Positions 17,002 to 26,291 of a stretch of 64,000 bases of DNA are shown piece by piece. The stretch lies in contig NZ_JAAGWZ010000002.1 of the NCBI RefSeq assembly GCF_010686725.1, positions 1 to 64,000 on the forward strand, in the 5' to 3' direction. This DNA is from Galbitalea soli (GTDB lineage Bacteria > Actinomycetota > Actinomycetes > Actinomycetales > Microbacteriaceae). Numbering within the stretch: the stretch's first letter is position 1; the number at the start of each line of letters is the position of its first letter. The notes beneath the pieces were generated by a model. It was not told the origin of the DNA. It did no database searches and saw only the letters and a list, made by a program, of their open reading frames with translations. The position numbers were made by a program, and so were the translations under genes.

Positions 17002-17123
17002 TTGTGCGTCGATCGAGCTTCGAAACGCAAGGGGGACGGGCGTCACTTTGCGATAACGGATTCTCTTGATATTGAGACGATCGGCGACGACCCAGCCGAG
17101 ATTTCGTCATGGCCGAAGAGGCA

Positions 17124-17137
17124 TGCAAGCGCTTTCG
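17124..17137. promoter_or_regulatory. LacI-type operator 2 (alpha-glucosidase side)
   Basis: TGCAAGCGCTTTCG shares the TGCAAGCG half-site with operator 1, 136 bp away, and is followed after about 20 bases by TATGGT, a fair -10 box. The spacing of two sites would permit looping across the divergent promoter region. Confidence 0.6.
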
Positions 17138-17168
17138 CGGTGGGCCCGCGACGCCGTATGGTGTGCCT

Positions 17169-18833
17169 GTGCTCCCTGACTCCACCGCCTCCGGTCCCGT
17201 CGCCACCACCGCCGAGTGGTGGCGCACCGCGGTGATCTACCAGATCTACCCTCGCTCGTTCGCGGACGGCGACGGCGACGGCATCGGCGACCTCGGCGGA
17301 ATCGCCGCCCGCCTGCCCGCGGTGGCGGAGCTGGGGGTCGACGCCATCTGGCTCTCGCCCTTCTACGTCTCGCCGCAGACCGACGGCGGCTACGACGTCA
17401 CCGACTACTGCGACGTCGACCCGCTGTTCGGCACGCTCGCCGATTTCGACCGGGTGCTGGCCGTGGCGCACGGGCTCGGCCTGCGCGTGATCATCGACCT
17501 GGTTCCGAACCACTCTTCGGCCCAGCATCCCTGGTTTCAGGAGGCCCTCGCCTCGCCGCCCGGCTCTGCGGCGCGCGCCCGCTACCTCTTCCGCGACGGG
17601 ACGGGGCCCGGGGGTGACCTGCCCCCGAACAACTGGAGGTCCGGCTTCGGAGGCCCGGCCTGGACGCGCGTGATCGAGGCGGACGGGAATCCCGGTCAGT
17701 GGTATCTGCACATCTTCGACAGCACCCAGCCCGACTTCGACTGGCGCAATCCCGAGGTGCGCGCGTTCTTCGAGGGGGTGCTGCGGTTCTGGCTCGACCG
17801 CGGAGTCGACGGGTTCCGGGTGGATGTCGCGCACGGGCTCATTAAGGCCGAGGGCCTGCCCGACGCCCCGCCGAAGCCCGCCGACGCGCAGGGTGACGTG
17901 GGGCCGTTCTGGGGTCAGCCCGAGGTGCACGACATATACCGGGAGTGGCATGCACTGCTCGCGGAGTACGACGGTGATCGCGCACTGTGCGCAGAGGCGT
18001 GGATCCTCCCCGCCGCGAAACTCGCGCTGTGGGTGCGGCCGGATGAGATGCAGCAGGCGTTCAACTTCCAGTACCTCAGCGCCCCGTGGTCGGCGCCCGA
18101 GCTGCGCGAGGTCATCGACGAATCGCTCGCCGGCTTCGACAGCGTGGGAGCTCCGAGCACCTGGGTGCTGTCGAATCACGACGTCGTGCGGCACGCGACC
18201 CGATTCGGCCTCGGGCGGGAGCACCCCGAGGGGCAGAGCGTGGGACCCCTCACCCCGAGCCAGCCCGACGCCGCACTGGGGCTTCGGCGTGCGCGCGCGG
18301 CGACCGCGCTGATGCTCGCCCTTCCCGGCAGCAGCTACCTCTTTCAGGGTGAGGAGCTCGGCCTGCCCGAGGTGATCCACCTGCCGGACGAGGCTCGGCA
18401 GGACCCGGTGTTCCTCACGACCGGCGGGGAGCGCTATGGCCGCGACGGCTGCCGGGTGCCCATCCCCTGGGAGGCGGACGCGCCCGCCTACGGCTTCAAC
18501 GAGACCGGCGCGAGCTGGTTGCCGCAACCGGAGGAGTGGGCGCGGTTCGCCCGATCCGCCCAGCGCGGGGTCGCGGGCTCGACCCTCGAGCTCTATCGCT
18601 CGGCGCTCGCGCTGCGCCGCGAATACGGGCTGGGCTCCGGCGACCTGCTGTGGTTCGCGCAGTACGTGGACGATGCGCTCGAGTTCACCAACGGGCCGGT
18701 CGCGGTCATGGCGAATCTGGGGCGCTCTCCGCTGCCGTTGCCGCGGGGGACGGTGATCCTGTCGACGGCCGAGCTGACCGGACGCACCCTGCCGCCGGAC
18801 GCGACCGCGTGGGTGCTGCTCGGTGACCACTGA
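17169..18833 (+). CDS. GH13 alpha-glucosidase
   Basis: Predicted 554-residue cytoplasmic glycoside hydrolase releasing glucose from imported malto- or isomalto-oligosaccharides. Motifs: WWRTAVIYQIYPRSF, DLVPNHSS, nucleophile Asp219 in FRVDVAHG, acid/base Glu276 in CAEAW, and Asp338 in LSNHDVVRH. The frame is open from 17109, but that would place operator 2 inside the coding region. A TATGGT box ending at 17162 suggests a leaderless message starting near the GTG at 17169 (GTG 17163 is also possible). It is divergent from the MalE-like importer and followed by the LacI regulator. Confidence 0.88.
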   Translation: MLPDSTASGPVATTAEWWRTAVIYQIYPRSFADGDGDGIGDLGGIAARLPAVAELGVDAIWLSPFYVSPQTDGGYDVTDYCDVDPLFGTLADFDRVLAVAHGLGLRVIIDLVPNHSSAQHPWFQEALASPPGSAARARYLFRDGTGPGGDLPPNNWRSGFGGPAWTRVIEADGNPGQWYLHIFDSTQPDFDWRNPEVRAFFEGVLRFWLDRGVDGFRVDVAHGLIKAEGLPDAPPKPADAQGDVGPFWGQPEVHDIYREWHALLAEYDGDRALCAEAWILPAAKLALWVRPDEMQQAFNFQYLSAPWSAPELREVIDESLAGFDSVGAPSTWVLSNHDVVRHATRFGLGREHPEGQSVGPLTPSQPDAALGLRRARAATALMLALPGSSYLFQGEELGLPEVIHLPDEARQDPVFLTTGGERYGRDGCRVPIPWEADAPAYGFNETGASWLPQPEEWARFARSAQRGVAGSTLELYRSALALRREYGLGSGDLLWFAQYVDDALEFTNGPVAVMANLGRSPLPLPRGTVILSTAELTGRTLPPDATAWVLLGDH

Positions 18834-18903
18834 GGTGGGCGAGGACCGTGGCGCGCGGGGGAGAGGCTGACCGCTACCATCAGCGTGACTGTGAGGAGCA
18901 GGA

Positions 18904-19914
18904 GTGACAGGGATTCACGAGGTGGCGACGCGGGCCGGTGTGTCTACGGCGACCGTCTCGCGCGTGCTCAGCGGTCGCGGCACGGTGGCGCCGGCCACGC
19001 GTGAGCGGGTGCAGCTCGCGGTCGCCGAGCTGGGCTACGTCGTCTCCTCCAACGCGTCGAGCCTCGCCACCGGCCGCACCCGCAACGTCGGGGTGGTGGT
19101 GCCGTTCCTCGATCGCTGGTACTTCACTTCCGTGGTCGAGGGCGCGCAGGCCGCGCTGCAGCGGCACGGTTTCGACCTCACCCTGTACAACCTGCGCGGG
19201 GGCGGGCGCGCGGGCGTGTTCGACCACTTCCTGCATCGCAAGCGGGTGGATGCGGTGGTCGCCATCGCCCTCGAACTCAGCACCGGCGAGATCCAGCGGC
19301 TCCTCGACATGAACAAGCCGATCGTGGGCGTGGGCGGTCCCCTGCCCGGTGTCCGCACCCTCAGCATCGACGACATCGAGGTCGGGCGGCTGGCCACCGA
19401 GCACCTGTTGTCCCTGGGGCACCGCGCGATCGGACACATCGGCGGCGACCCCGAATCGGAGACCGACTTCCACGTGCCGAGCTACCGGCGCACCGGGTAC
19501 CAGCTGGCACTCGAGGCGGCGGGCGTGCCCATCGACCCCGCCCTCGATCTGAATGCCGACTTCACCATCCAGGGCGGTTACGCCGCCGCGCGGCGCCTGC
19601 TCTCCACGCCGGTGCGTCCGTCCGCCATCTTCGCGGCCTCCGACGAGATGGCGATCGGCGCCATTCTGGCCGCGCGGGATCTCGGCCTGCGGCTGCCCGA
19701 CGAACTGGCCGTGATCGGGGTCGACGATCATCCGCTCGCCGCGTTCTTCGGCTTAAGCACGGTGGCGCAGCACCCCGCCGAGCAGGGCGCGCAGGCGGTC
19801 GAGATCCTCATCGAGGAGCTGCTCCGCACCGGCGACGAGCCGAGCGCCTTCGACACGCCCATCGAGTTCCGGCTGATCGTGCGCGAGAGCACCGCGCGCC
19901 TGCCCTCGCTCTGA
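18904..19914 (+). CDS. LacI family regulator of the maltose-type locus
   Basis: Predicted 336-residue repressor. The N-terminal headpiece (residues 1-50) reads IHEVATRAGVSTATVSRVLSG, followed by the hinge helix SNASSLATGRT and a periplasmic-binding-protein-like sugar domain ending in LIVRESTARL. The GTG at 18904 has GGAG 4 bases before it. Its place after the alpha-glucosidase and the two CG-centred palindromes upstream make it the likely repressor of both divergent units. Confidence 0.88.
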   Translation: MTGIHEVATRAGVSTATVSRVLSGRGTVAPATRERVQLAVAELGYVVSSNASSLATGRTRNVGVVVPFLDRWYFTSVVEGAQAALQRHGFDLTLYNLRGGGRAGVFDHFLHRKRVDAVVAIALELSTGEIQRLLDMNKPIVGVGGPLPGVRTLSIDDIEVGRLATEHLLSLGHRAIGHIGGDPESETDFHVPSYRRTGYQLALEAAGVPIDPALDLNADFTIQGGYAAARRLLSTPVRPSAIFAASDEMAIGAILAARDLGLRLPDELAVIGVDDHPLAAFFGLSTVAQHPAEQGAQAVEILIEELLRTGDEPSAFDTPIEFRLIVRESTARLPSL

Positions 19915-19939
19915 GGCGAAGACAGGCGCGCGGGGTCGA

Positions 19940-20983
19940 TCAGGCGAGCGTCGCGATGTCGATCACGAAGCGGTAGCGCACGTCAGAGCGCAGCACGCGC
20001 TCGTAGGCCTCGTTGATCTGCTCGCCCGCGATGACCTCGACCTCGGAGGCGATGCCGTGCTCGGCGCAGAAATCGAGCATCTCCTGCGTCTCTCGGATGC
20101 TGCCGATGCCCGACCCCGCGAAGGAGCGGCGTGCACCGAACAGGCTGAACACCTGCACCGGCAGCGGCTCGGCGGGGGCGCCGACGCTCACCAGCGTGCC
20201 GTTGAGGCGGAGCAGGGAGAGGTACGCGTTGATGTCGATGACCGCGCTGACCGTGTTGATGATCAGGTCGAAGGTGTTCGCCAGCTCGGTGAAGGTCGCC
20301 GCATCGCTGGTCGCGTAGTAGTGGTCGGCGCCGAGCCGGAGTCCGTCATCCTTCTTGGAGAGCGTCTGCGAGAGCACGGTGACCTCGGCGCCCATCGCGT
20401 GGGCGATCTTGACGGCCATGTGGCCGAGGCCGCCCATGCCGACGACCGCGACCCGCTTGCCGGGCCCGGCGTTCCAGTGCGCGAGCGGCGAATAGGTGGT
20501 GATGCCGGCGCAGAGCAGCGGCGCGGCGGCCTCGAACGGGATCGCCTCGGGGATCCGCAGCACGAAGTCCTCGACGACGACGATGTGGGTGGAGTAGCCG
20601 CCCTGAGTGATCGTGCCGTCACGGTCGACGCTCGCGTAGGTGCCGGTGTTGCCGTTCAGGCAGTATTGCTCTTCGCCCGCGAGGCAGTTCTCGCACTCGC
20701 GACAGGAGTTCACCATGCAGCCGACGCCGACCCGGTCGCCCACCCTGTGGAGGGTGACCTCGGAGCCGACGGCGGTGACGGTGCCGGCGATCTCGTGGCC
20801 GACGACCTGCGGGTAGCTGATCGGCCCCCACTCGCCGCGGACGGTGTGGATGTCGGAGTGGCAGATGCCCGCGTAGGCGATCTCGATGAGCACGTCTTTC
20901 GGGCCGACCTCGCGACGCTCGATGGTGGTCTTGACGAGGGGATCGGTGGCGGAGGGTGCGGCGTAGGCAGTCACGGTAGTCAT
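19940..20983 (-). CDS. Zinc-dependent alcohol dehydrogenase, NAD(P)-type (CAD/YahK-like)
   Basis: Predicted 347-residue medium-chain dehydrogenase. Catalytic zinc ligands are in GICHSDIH and GHEIAG; the structural zinc cluster [15 protein letters not shown] is complete; the Rossmann motif is [10 protein letters not shown]. This is the cinnamyl-alcohol-dehydrogenase-like group that reduces aldehydes with NADPH. The start at 20983 has GGTGGAG upstream. It is convergent with the LacI gene and has no obvious partner. Confidence 0.85.
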   Translation of the reverse strand: MTTVTAYAAPSATDPLVKTTIERREVGPKDVLIEIAYAGICHSDIHTVRGEWGPISYPQVVGHEIAGTVTAVGSEVTLHRVGDRVGVGCMVNSCRECENCLAGEEQYCLNGNTGTYASVDRDGTITQGGYSTHIVVVEDFVLRIPEAIPFEAAAPLLCAGITTYSPLAHWNAGPGKRVAVVGMGGLGHMAVKIAHAMGAEVTVLSQTLSKKDDGLRLGADHYYATSDAATFTELANTFDLIINTVSAVIDINAYLSLLRLNGTLVSVGAPAEPLPVQVFSLFGARRSFAGSGIGSIRETQEMLDFCAEHGIASEVEVIAGEQINEAYERVLRSDVRYRFVIDIATLA

Positions 20984-21055
20984 GACTCCACCGTAGGAGA
21001 TGCCGCCTGAGCGTAAGGAGGGCGGGACAGTACGCCCCTCGGCGGGAATATTCTC

Positions 21056-21087
21056 GGGGTGCGGGTGCGCAGTGGCATCCGCACCCC
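21056..21087. other. Hairpin in the adh-gntK intergenic region
   Basis: GGGGTGCGG (21056-21064) pairs with CCGCACCCC (21079-21087), 9 bp with a 14-base loop. The 294-base region around it (20984-21277) holds no convincing gene. A 10-bp palindrome CTCTCGAGAG at 21258-21267 lies just before the gntK ribosome binding site, after a possible GATACT -10 box. Confidence 0.35.
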
Positions 21088-21277
21088 GATGGGCGTCAGT
21101 GCCGACGAAAGCACGCCCGTGTCGACGGCTACTTCGTGTTCGCCCCCGGCGGCCCAAGAATAGGGATGCCCGTCCGCCGGTGCGAGCGATTCATCCAGCC
21201 CGCTGAACCGCAGCGCTCCGACCCGCCCCACGCCGGGTCGACGCGTTGATACTGTCCCTCTCGAGAGAGAGGCACCG

Positions 21278-21898
21278 ATGACGCAGCAGCTTCCGCCCCT
21301 GGTCGTGATGGGGGTCTCCGGTGCGGGGAAGTCGACGGTCGGCGCGGAGCTCGCGCGCCGTGCGGGCCTCGTGTTCCTCGACGGGGACGACCTGCATCCT
21401 CCGCGTAATGTGGCCCGGATGGCGGCGGGTCACCCGCTGAGCGATGACGACCGGTGGCCCTGGCTGGAGGCGGTCGGCGCGCAGCTCGCGGCCGGCCGCG
21501 CAGGCGTGATCGCGTGCTCCGCGCTCCGTCGCGCGTATCGCGATCGCATTCGCGCGCTCGCGCCTGATGCCTATTTCGTGCACCTCGATGGCGGGCACGA
21601 GCTCATCGCGTCGCGCCTCGAGGCCCGCGACCACGCCTTCATGCCGGCCTCCCTGCTCTCCTCCCAATTCGAGACGCTGGAGCCACTGCAGGACGACGAG
21701 GCGGGCCTCGTCGTCGCCCTGGAAACGCGCCCCGAAACCATGGGGCAGACCGGGTCTGCGAACGCGGTTCCAAATTTCGAACGGATCGTTGCGTTCATCA
21801 TGCGGAACGTGGTTAAGTCAGGTGAACAGCCAAGGGAGGTTGACGATGGATGCGCAGACGGCGCCGCTGAGCGGCCTCGAGGGGCTCGTTCCCTCTGA
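21278..21898 (+). CDS. gntK: Gluconokinase with unusual C-terminal extension
   Basis: Predicted 206-residue kinase phosphorylating gluconate to 6-phosphogluconate. P-loop GVSGAGKST is at residues 12-20, then DGDDLHP, MAAGHPLSDDDRWPWL, ACSALRRAYRD and SQFETLEP, all gluconokinase marks. Normal members end after about 165-175 residues. Here the last 45 or so residues (from about ETMGQTG) do not match the family, are encoded by lower-GC DNA, contain a palindromic site, and the frame runs 53 bases into the next gene. The original end has probably been lost and replaced by read-through; the core is intact. Confidence 0.82.
   Translation: MTQQLPPLVVMGVSGAGKSTVGAELARRAGLVFLDGDDLHPPRNVARMAAGHPLSDDDRWPWLEAVGAQLAAGRAGVIACSALRRAYRDRIRALAPDAYFVHLDGGHELIASRLEARDHAFMPASLLSSQFETLEPLQDDEAGLVVALETRPETMGQTGSANAVPNFERIVAFIMRNVVKSGEQPREVDDGCADGAAERPRGARSL
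21792..21809. promoter_or_regulatory. IclR-type operator before the lactonase gene
   Basis: CGTTCATCATGCGGAACG has perfect 5-bp arms (CGTTC/GAACG) and an 8-bp centre; read on the other strand it is CGTTCCGCATGATGAACG, the shape of many IclR-family sites. A second small inverted repeat, AACG-GAT-CGTT, lies at 21780-21790. It sits in the gntK tail, 37 bases before the SMP-30 start, and the IclR gene is two genes downstream. Confidence 0.5.
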
Positions 21899-22766
21899 CG
21901 CCCGTCTCGATCTCCTCGCCTCCGGAGCCACCTGGTCTGAGGGTCCCGTCTGGATTCCCCGCCGCGGCGTCGTGCAGTGGAGCGATATCCCCGGCAATCG
22001 GATTCTCGAGGCGGACGGCGTGACCGGGCGTCTCTCCGTCTACCGGAGCAACGTCGAGTTCACGAACGGCCGCACCCTGGCGGACGACGGCTCGGTCATC
22101 CAGTGCTCGCACGGCCGCCGCGCCATCGAGCGCGACGTCGACGGCGAGGTCACCGTCCTGGTCGACCACTGGAACGGCGCCCGATTCAATTCCCCCAACG
22201 ACGTGGTCGTCGCGCGCGACGGGTCGATCTGGTTCACCGATCCGCCCTACGGGATCATTCAGCCGCACGAGGGACACCCGGGCGAGCGGGAGTACGGGGC
22301 GAACTACGTGTTCCGCTTCGATCCGGCCACCGCCGTCGTCACCCCGGTGGTGGTCGACGTCGAAGAGCCCAACGGTCTCGCCTTCTCTCCTGACGAGTCG
22401 ATCCTCTACGTGTCGGACACCTCCGTCGCGCTTCGCACCGACGGGAGTGGCAACCACCACATCGTGGCCTACGACGTCGTCGAGGGATCCTGCGTGGGCG
22501 GCCGGGTCTTCGCGGTGATCGAGCCCGGTGTCTCCGACGGCTTCCGGGTGGACGAGCGCGGCAATGTGTGGACCTCCAGTGAGGACTCCGTGCAGGTGTA
22601 CCGCGCCGACGGGGTGCTTCTCGGGCGCATCCCGGTGCCGGAGCGCGTCGCCAATCTGTGTTTCGGTGGCGTGGGCGGCCATACCCTCTTCATCGCGGCG
22701 ACGACGAGCATCTACCGGATCGAAACGCTCGTGCGCGACGCGCGCGGCGTCGGGTCGCTGTCGTGA
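21846..22766 (+). CDS. SMP-30/gluconolactonase family sugar lactonase
   Basis: Predicted 306-residue six-bladed beta-propeller hydrolase that opens aldonolactones. Metal-binding residues are seen in WSEGPVW (Glu), NSPNDVVV (Asn) and FSPDESILYVSDTS (Asp). The ATG at 21846 has GGAGG 8 bases upstream. It overlaps the extended gntK frame by 53 bases and its stop overlaps the IclR start by 4. In context it would open a lactone made by a sugar dehydrogenase, feeding the acid to later enzymes. Confidence 0.87.
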   Translation: MDAQTAPLSGLEGLVPSDARLDLLASGATWSEGPVWIPRRGVVQWSDIPGNRILEADGVTGRLSVYRSNVEFTNGRTLADDGSVIQCSHGRRAIERDVDGEVTVLVDHWNGARFNSPNDVVVARDGSIWFTDPPYGIIQPHEGHPGEREYGANYVFRFDPATAVVTPVVVDVEEPNGLAFSPDESILYVSDTSVALRTDGSGNHHIVAYDVVEGSCVGGRVFAVIEPGVSDGFRVDERGNVWTSSEDSVQVYRADGVLLGRIPVPERVANLCFGGVGGHTLFIAATTSIYRIETLVRDARGVGSLS

Positions 22767-23542
22767 CCGCCGTGCTGCCGTCCATCCCCGGCGCCCGCGA
22801 CACGCCCGCCCCGGCCGCGTTCCGCGCGGTGCAGGTGCTGGAATACCTCGGCTCGCGCACCGAACCGGCAACGCTCACGGAAGTCGCGCTCGCACTCGGC
22901 ATCGCGAAATCCTCCGCATCGAATCTGGTGAGCACGCTCGAGGTCGCCCGCATGGTCCGGCGAGCGGGCCACGGCTGGGTGCTGGGCTACAAGGTGCTCG
23001 AGCTCGGCCAGTCGATGCTCGCGTCCACGACACTCGTCGCCGAGTTCCGGCGCATCACGAACGCGCTGCCGACCCTGCAGAACGACACGGCCCTGCTCGC
23101 GGCTCTCGACGGCATGGAGGTCATCTATCTCGCCCGCCACGATGGCCGACAGCCGATCCGTCTCGCGAGCGACATCGGCCGCCGGATGCCCGCGTCGGTG
23201 ACGGCGCTGGGCAAGGCGATGCTGGCGAGCCTGACGCCCGAGGATCTCGACCGTCGCCTGGCCGACGTCACGGTTCTTCCCCGCCCGACCAAGCGCGCGC
23301 ACCGCACCACCGTCGAACTGCGTCGAGACCTCGCGCAGGTCAGGGAACGCGGCTACGCGATCGACGACGAGCAGAACACGATCGGCGTCACCTGCTTCGC
23401 CGTGCCCGTCGTCGCGACCGGGCAGCCCATCGCGGTCTCCACCACACTCCTCACACAGCGGGTGCGCCCCGAACTGCGAGGGCGCCTCATCGCCGACCTC
23501 ACCTCCCTCGCCCGTCAACTCGCGACCTTTGCGAACGGATAG
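22763..23542 (+). CDS. IclR family regulator (first of two)
   Basis: Predicted 259-residue regulator. The winged helix (about residues 15-75) contains VLEYLGSRTEPATLTEVALALGI and SSASNLVSTLEVARMV; the C-terminal effector domain has IYLARHDGRQPIRL and MPASVTALGKAMLA. It is translationally coupled to the lactonase gene (GTGA) and followed 4 bases later by the ABC importer, so it probably controls uptake and use of a sugar acid through the site at 21792-21809. Confidence 0.86.
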   Translation: MTAVLPSIPGARDTPAPAAFRAVQVLEYLGSRTEPATLTEVALALGIAKSSASNLVSTLEVARMVRRAGHGWVLGYKVLELGQSMLASTTLVAEFRRITNALPTLQNDTALLAALDGMEVIYLARHDGRQPIRLASDIGRRMPASVTALGKAMLASLTPEDLDRRLADVTVLPRPTKRAHRTTVELRRDLAQVRERGYAIDDEQNTIGVTCFAVPVVATGQPIAVSTTLLTQRVRPELRGRLIADLTSLARQLATFANG

Positions 23543-23546
23543 CCCC

Positions 23547-25064
23547 ATGGACACCACCCCCCAGCCCATTCCGCTCCTCCAGGTCAGCGCCCTCTCGAAG
23601 TCCTTCTTCGCGACGCGCGCGGCGGAGGACGTCACCTTCTCGGTGAACCAGGGCGAGATCGTCTCGCTGCTCGGCGAGAACGGCGCCGGCAAGTCGACGG
23701 TCATCAAAATGCTCGCGGGCGTCTATCGGCCCGATAGCGGCGAGATGAAGCTGTCGGGCGCCGACCTCGATGCCTCGGGGGTGCGCAAGCAGATCTCGAT
23801 CATCCACCAGAATCTGGGCCTCATCGAGTGGATGACCGTGGCCGAGAACATCGCCCAGGTGCTCGGCTACCCACGCCGACTCGGCTTCATCGACCAGCGC
23901 GCCATGAACCGTCGCGCGGCCGAGGTGCTCGAGCTCGTCGGCGGCGGAATCGACCCGCAGGCCCGCGTCTTCGACCTTCCGCGCACCGAGCGCAGCCTGC
24001 TCGCGATCGCCCGCGGACTCGTCACCAACCCCAAGCTGCTCGTGCTGGATGAGCCGACCGCGTCGCTGCCCGCCGCAGACGTCGAGCGGCTGTTCGCCGT
24101 GCTGCGGAGGCTGCGCGATTCGGGCGTCGGCATGATCTACGTCTCGCATCGACTCGACGAGATCTACGAGATCTCCAGTCGCACCGTCGTGATGCGCAAC
24201 GGGCACGTGGTCGCGGAGCGCCCCGTCGCGGGCCTCAGCCACGCGGAACTCGTCGAGCTCATCGTGGGGCGGCACACTCAGGCCACCGTCTTCGACTCGC
24301 CCGAGGAGGGCGTGCGCCTCGAACTGCGGGATGTGGCCGTCGACGGCGCGGGCCCGGTGACCCTGACGCTCCATCGCGGCGAGGTGGTCGCGCTCTGCGG
24401 CCTGCGCGGTGCGGGGCAGGAGCCTATCGGCCGGGCGGTCGCTGGCGCTGTTCCGATCCGTTCGGGATCGCTGCGACTCGACGGAGACGACTTCGTTCCG
24501 CGCAATCCCTCCGTCGCGGTGGGGCGCGGGATCGGCTTCGCGACGTCGAACCGGGAGGCCGAGGCGGTCGCGCCCGGAATGTCGGTGCGCGAGAACCTGT
24601 TCCTCAATCCCGCCGTCTGGGGCAGGCGGGCGTTTCAGTTCCGCACGGGCAAGGCCGAACGCGCCGCGGCCGCCGAGTACGTCCGTGCCTTCGGGGTTCG
24701 ACCCGCGGATCCCGAACTGCCGCTCGACACCTTCTCGGGAGGGAACCAGCAGAAGGTCATCCTGGCCCGTTGGTTCGGGGTCGGTCGGAAGGTCGTCGTT
24801 CTCGAGGAGCCGACCATGGGCGTCGACGTGGGAGCGAAGGCCGACATCTACGGACTCCTGCGCGATGCCGCCCGACTGGGCACCGCGGCGCTCGTCGTCT
24901 CCACCGACATGGAGGAGGTGTCGAAGATCGCCCACCGGGCCATTGTGTTCGGCCGCGGCGTCGTCGTCGCCGAGCTGAGCGGCGCAGACCTCACCATCGC
25001 GAATCTCGTCGCCGCCGCCTCCGATCTCCAGCGCACCACCGACACAGAAAAGAGCGTCGCATGA
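23547..25064 (+). CDS. Sugar ABC transporter ATP-binding protein, RbsA type
   Basis: Predicted 505-residue fused double ATPase. The first domain has Walker A GENGAGKST and Walker B LLVLDEPTAS, but its signature reads LPRTERSLLAIARG instead of LSGGQ. The second has the degenerate P-loop GLRGAGQEPIG, signature FSGGNQQKVILAR and Walker B VVVLEEPTMGVDVGAK. This asymmetry is normal for ribose/xylose-type ATPases. ATG at 23547; stop overlaps the permease start by 4 bases. Confidence 0.9.
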   Translation: MDTTPQPIPLLQVSALSKSFFATRAAEDVTFSVNQGEIVSLLGENGAGKSTVIKMLAGVYRPDSGEMKLSGADLDASGVRKQISIIHQNLGLIEWMTVAENIAQVLGYPRRLGFIDQRAMNRRAAEVLELVGGGIDPQARVFDLPRTERSLLAIARGLVTNPKLLVLDEPTASLPAADVERLFAVLRRLRDSGVGMIYVSHRLDEIYEISSRTVVMRNGHVVAERPVAGLSHAELVELIVGRHTQATVFDSPEEGVRLELRDVAVDGAGPVTLTLHRGEVVALCGLRGAGQEPIGRAVAGAVPIRSGSLRLDGDDFVPRNPSVAVGRGIGFATSNREAEAVAPGMSVRENLFLNPAVWGRRAFQFRTGKAERAAAAEYVRAFGVRPADPELPLDTFSGGNQQKVILARWFGVGRKVVVLEEPTMGVDVGAKADIYGLLRDAARLGTAALVVSTDMEEVSKIAHRAIVFGRGVVVAELSGADLTIANLVAAASDLQRTTDTEKSVA

Positions 25065-26215
25065 GCATGAACACGTCCCTCAAATCGACGGCGCTGGAGC
25101 CGCCGAAGGGCGCGCCCTGGTACCGCAAGCTGTTCACGGTGTACGGCATGGTCGTGCTGACTGCACTGCTGTTCGTCATCTTCGCGATCGCGGCCCCCGG
25201 CACCTTCGCCACCCTGCTCAACTTCCAGCTGCTCGCCTCGAGCAAGTCGGTCCTGCTGATCCTCGCGCTCGCCGTCACGCTGCCGATGGTCGCCGGCAAG
25301 ATCGACCTCTCGATCGGATACGGGGTGGGGCTCTGGCAGGTCATGGCGCTGCTGTGGCAGCTGCAGGGGCTCGACTATCGGCTGGTCATCCTCATGTGCC
25401 TCGCCGGAGGCGCGGTGGTCGGCCTCGTGAACGCGCTGCTGATCGAACTCGCGCAGGTCGACGCCTTCATCGCGACCCTCGCGACCGCGCAGGTGATCTA
25501 CGCGATCACGTATTGGACGACGGGCGGTCGTCAGGTCACCGACAACACCGGGATGCGCGCCTCGGCGTTCGACGCGCTCGCGACCTGGACCCTCGGGCCC
25601 ATTCCCGGCGTCTTCATCATCGCTCTCGTCGTCGCCGCCGTGATCTGGGTGATCCTGGAGTTCCTGCCGATGGGACGGTACCTCTACGCGGTGGGGGCCA
25701 ACCCCAAGGCGGCGGAGCTCACCGGAGTGCATCGCCGACGCTACATCGTCGGCGCGATGGTGGCGTCCGGGGTGCTGACCGCCGTGGCGGGCATCCTCCT
25801 CTCCTCGCGGCAGGCCGGCGTGGCGCAGGCCAACATCGGGCCCGAGTACCTTCTCCCCGCGCTCGCTGCGGCGTTCCTCGGCTCGACCACGATCAAGCCC
25901 GGTCGCGTCAACGCGCTCGGAACCGTGCTGGGCGTGCTCATCGCGACGATCGGTATCTCGGGCCTCGAGCAGTTGCTCCCCGGGCAGTTCTTCCTCGAGC
26001 CGCTGTTCAACGGCTTGACCCTCGTCGCGGCGATCACGATCGCCTCGCTCGCAAGCCGCCGTCGGCTGGGGCGTGCGGATGCCCCCACGACGGCACCACC
26101 ACAGGATTCTGGGGCGGCTCACGCCCCAGAGGGCACGGGGACTGCAGCCCCGGTGTCTACCACTGCCGACGCGCGACCGGCCGCGTCGGCATCGGGGGAG
26201 ACCCCGACTCAGTAA
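25061..26215 (+). CDS. Sugar ABC transporter permease, RbsC type
   Basis: Predicted 384-residue membrane protein with about 8-10 hydrophobic segments, including VLLILALAVTLPMVAGKIDLSIG and VGANPKAAELTGVHRRRY, signature stretches of ribose-type permeases. A long Pro/Ala/Thr-rich cytoplasmic tail (about residues 345-384) is unusual and probably disordered. Start ATGA overlaps the ATPase stop. It forms a homodimeric channel with the RbsA-type ATPase. Confidence 0.9.
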   Translation: MSMNTSLKSTALEPPKGAPWYRKLFTVYGMVVLTALLFVIFAIAAPGTFATLLNFQLLASSKSVLLILALAVTLPMVAGKIDLSIGYGVGLWQVMALLWQLQGLDYRLVILMCLAGGAVVGLVNALLIELAQVDAFIATLATAQVIYAITYWTTGGRQVTDNTGMRASAFDALATWTLGPIPGVFIIALVVAAVIWVILEFLPMGRYLYAVGANPKAAELTGVHRRRYIVGAMVASGVLTAVAGILLSSRQAGVAQANIGPEYLLPALAAAFLGSTTIKPGRVNALGTVLGVLIATIGISGLEQLLPGQFFLEPLFNGLTLVAAITIASLASRRRLGRADAPTTAPPQDSGAAHAPEGTGTAAPVSTTADARPAASASGETPTQ

Positions 26216-26291
26216 CACCACGAGTACCACCCGCATGTGCCCCACGGCGCCGGCACCGACGCCGTCGCCCCCACCAAGAGAAGGAATTCAC

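Noticed and set aside
17109-17168. Upstream ATG start for the alpha-glucosidase
   Set aside because: It would make a LacI operator and the -10 box part of the coding region and add 20 residues not expected at a GH13 N terminus.
17043-18830. 595-codon minus-strand frame opposite the alpha-glucosidase
   Set aside because: Antisense shadow; the plus strand carries intact GH13 catalytic motifs.
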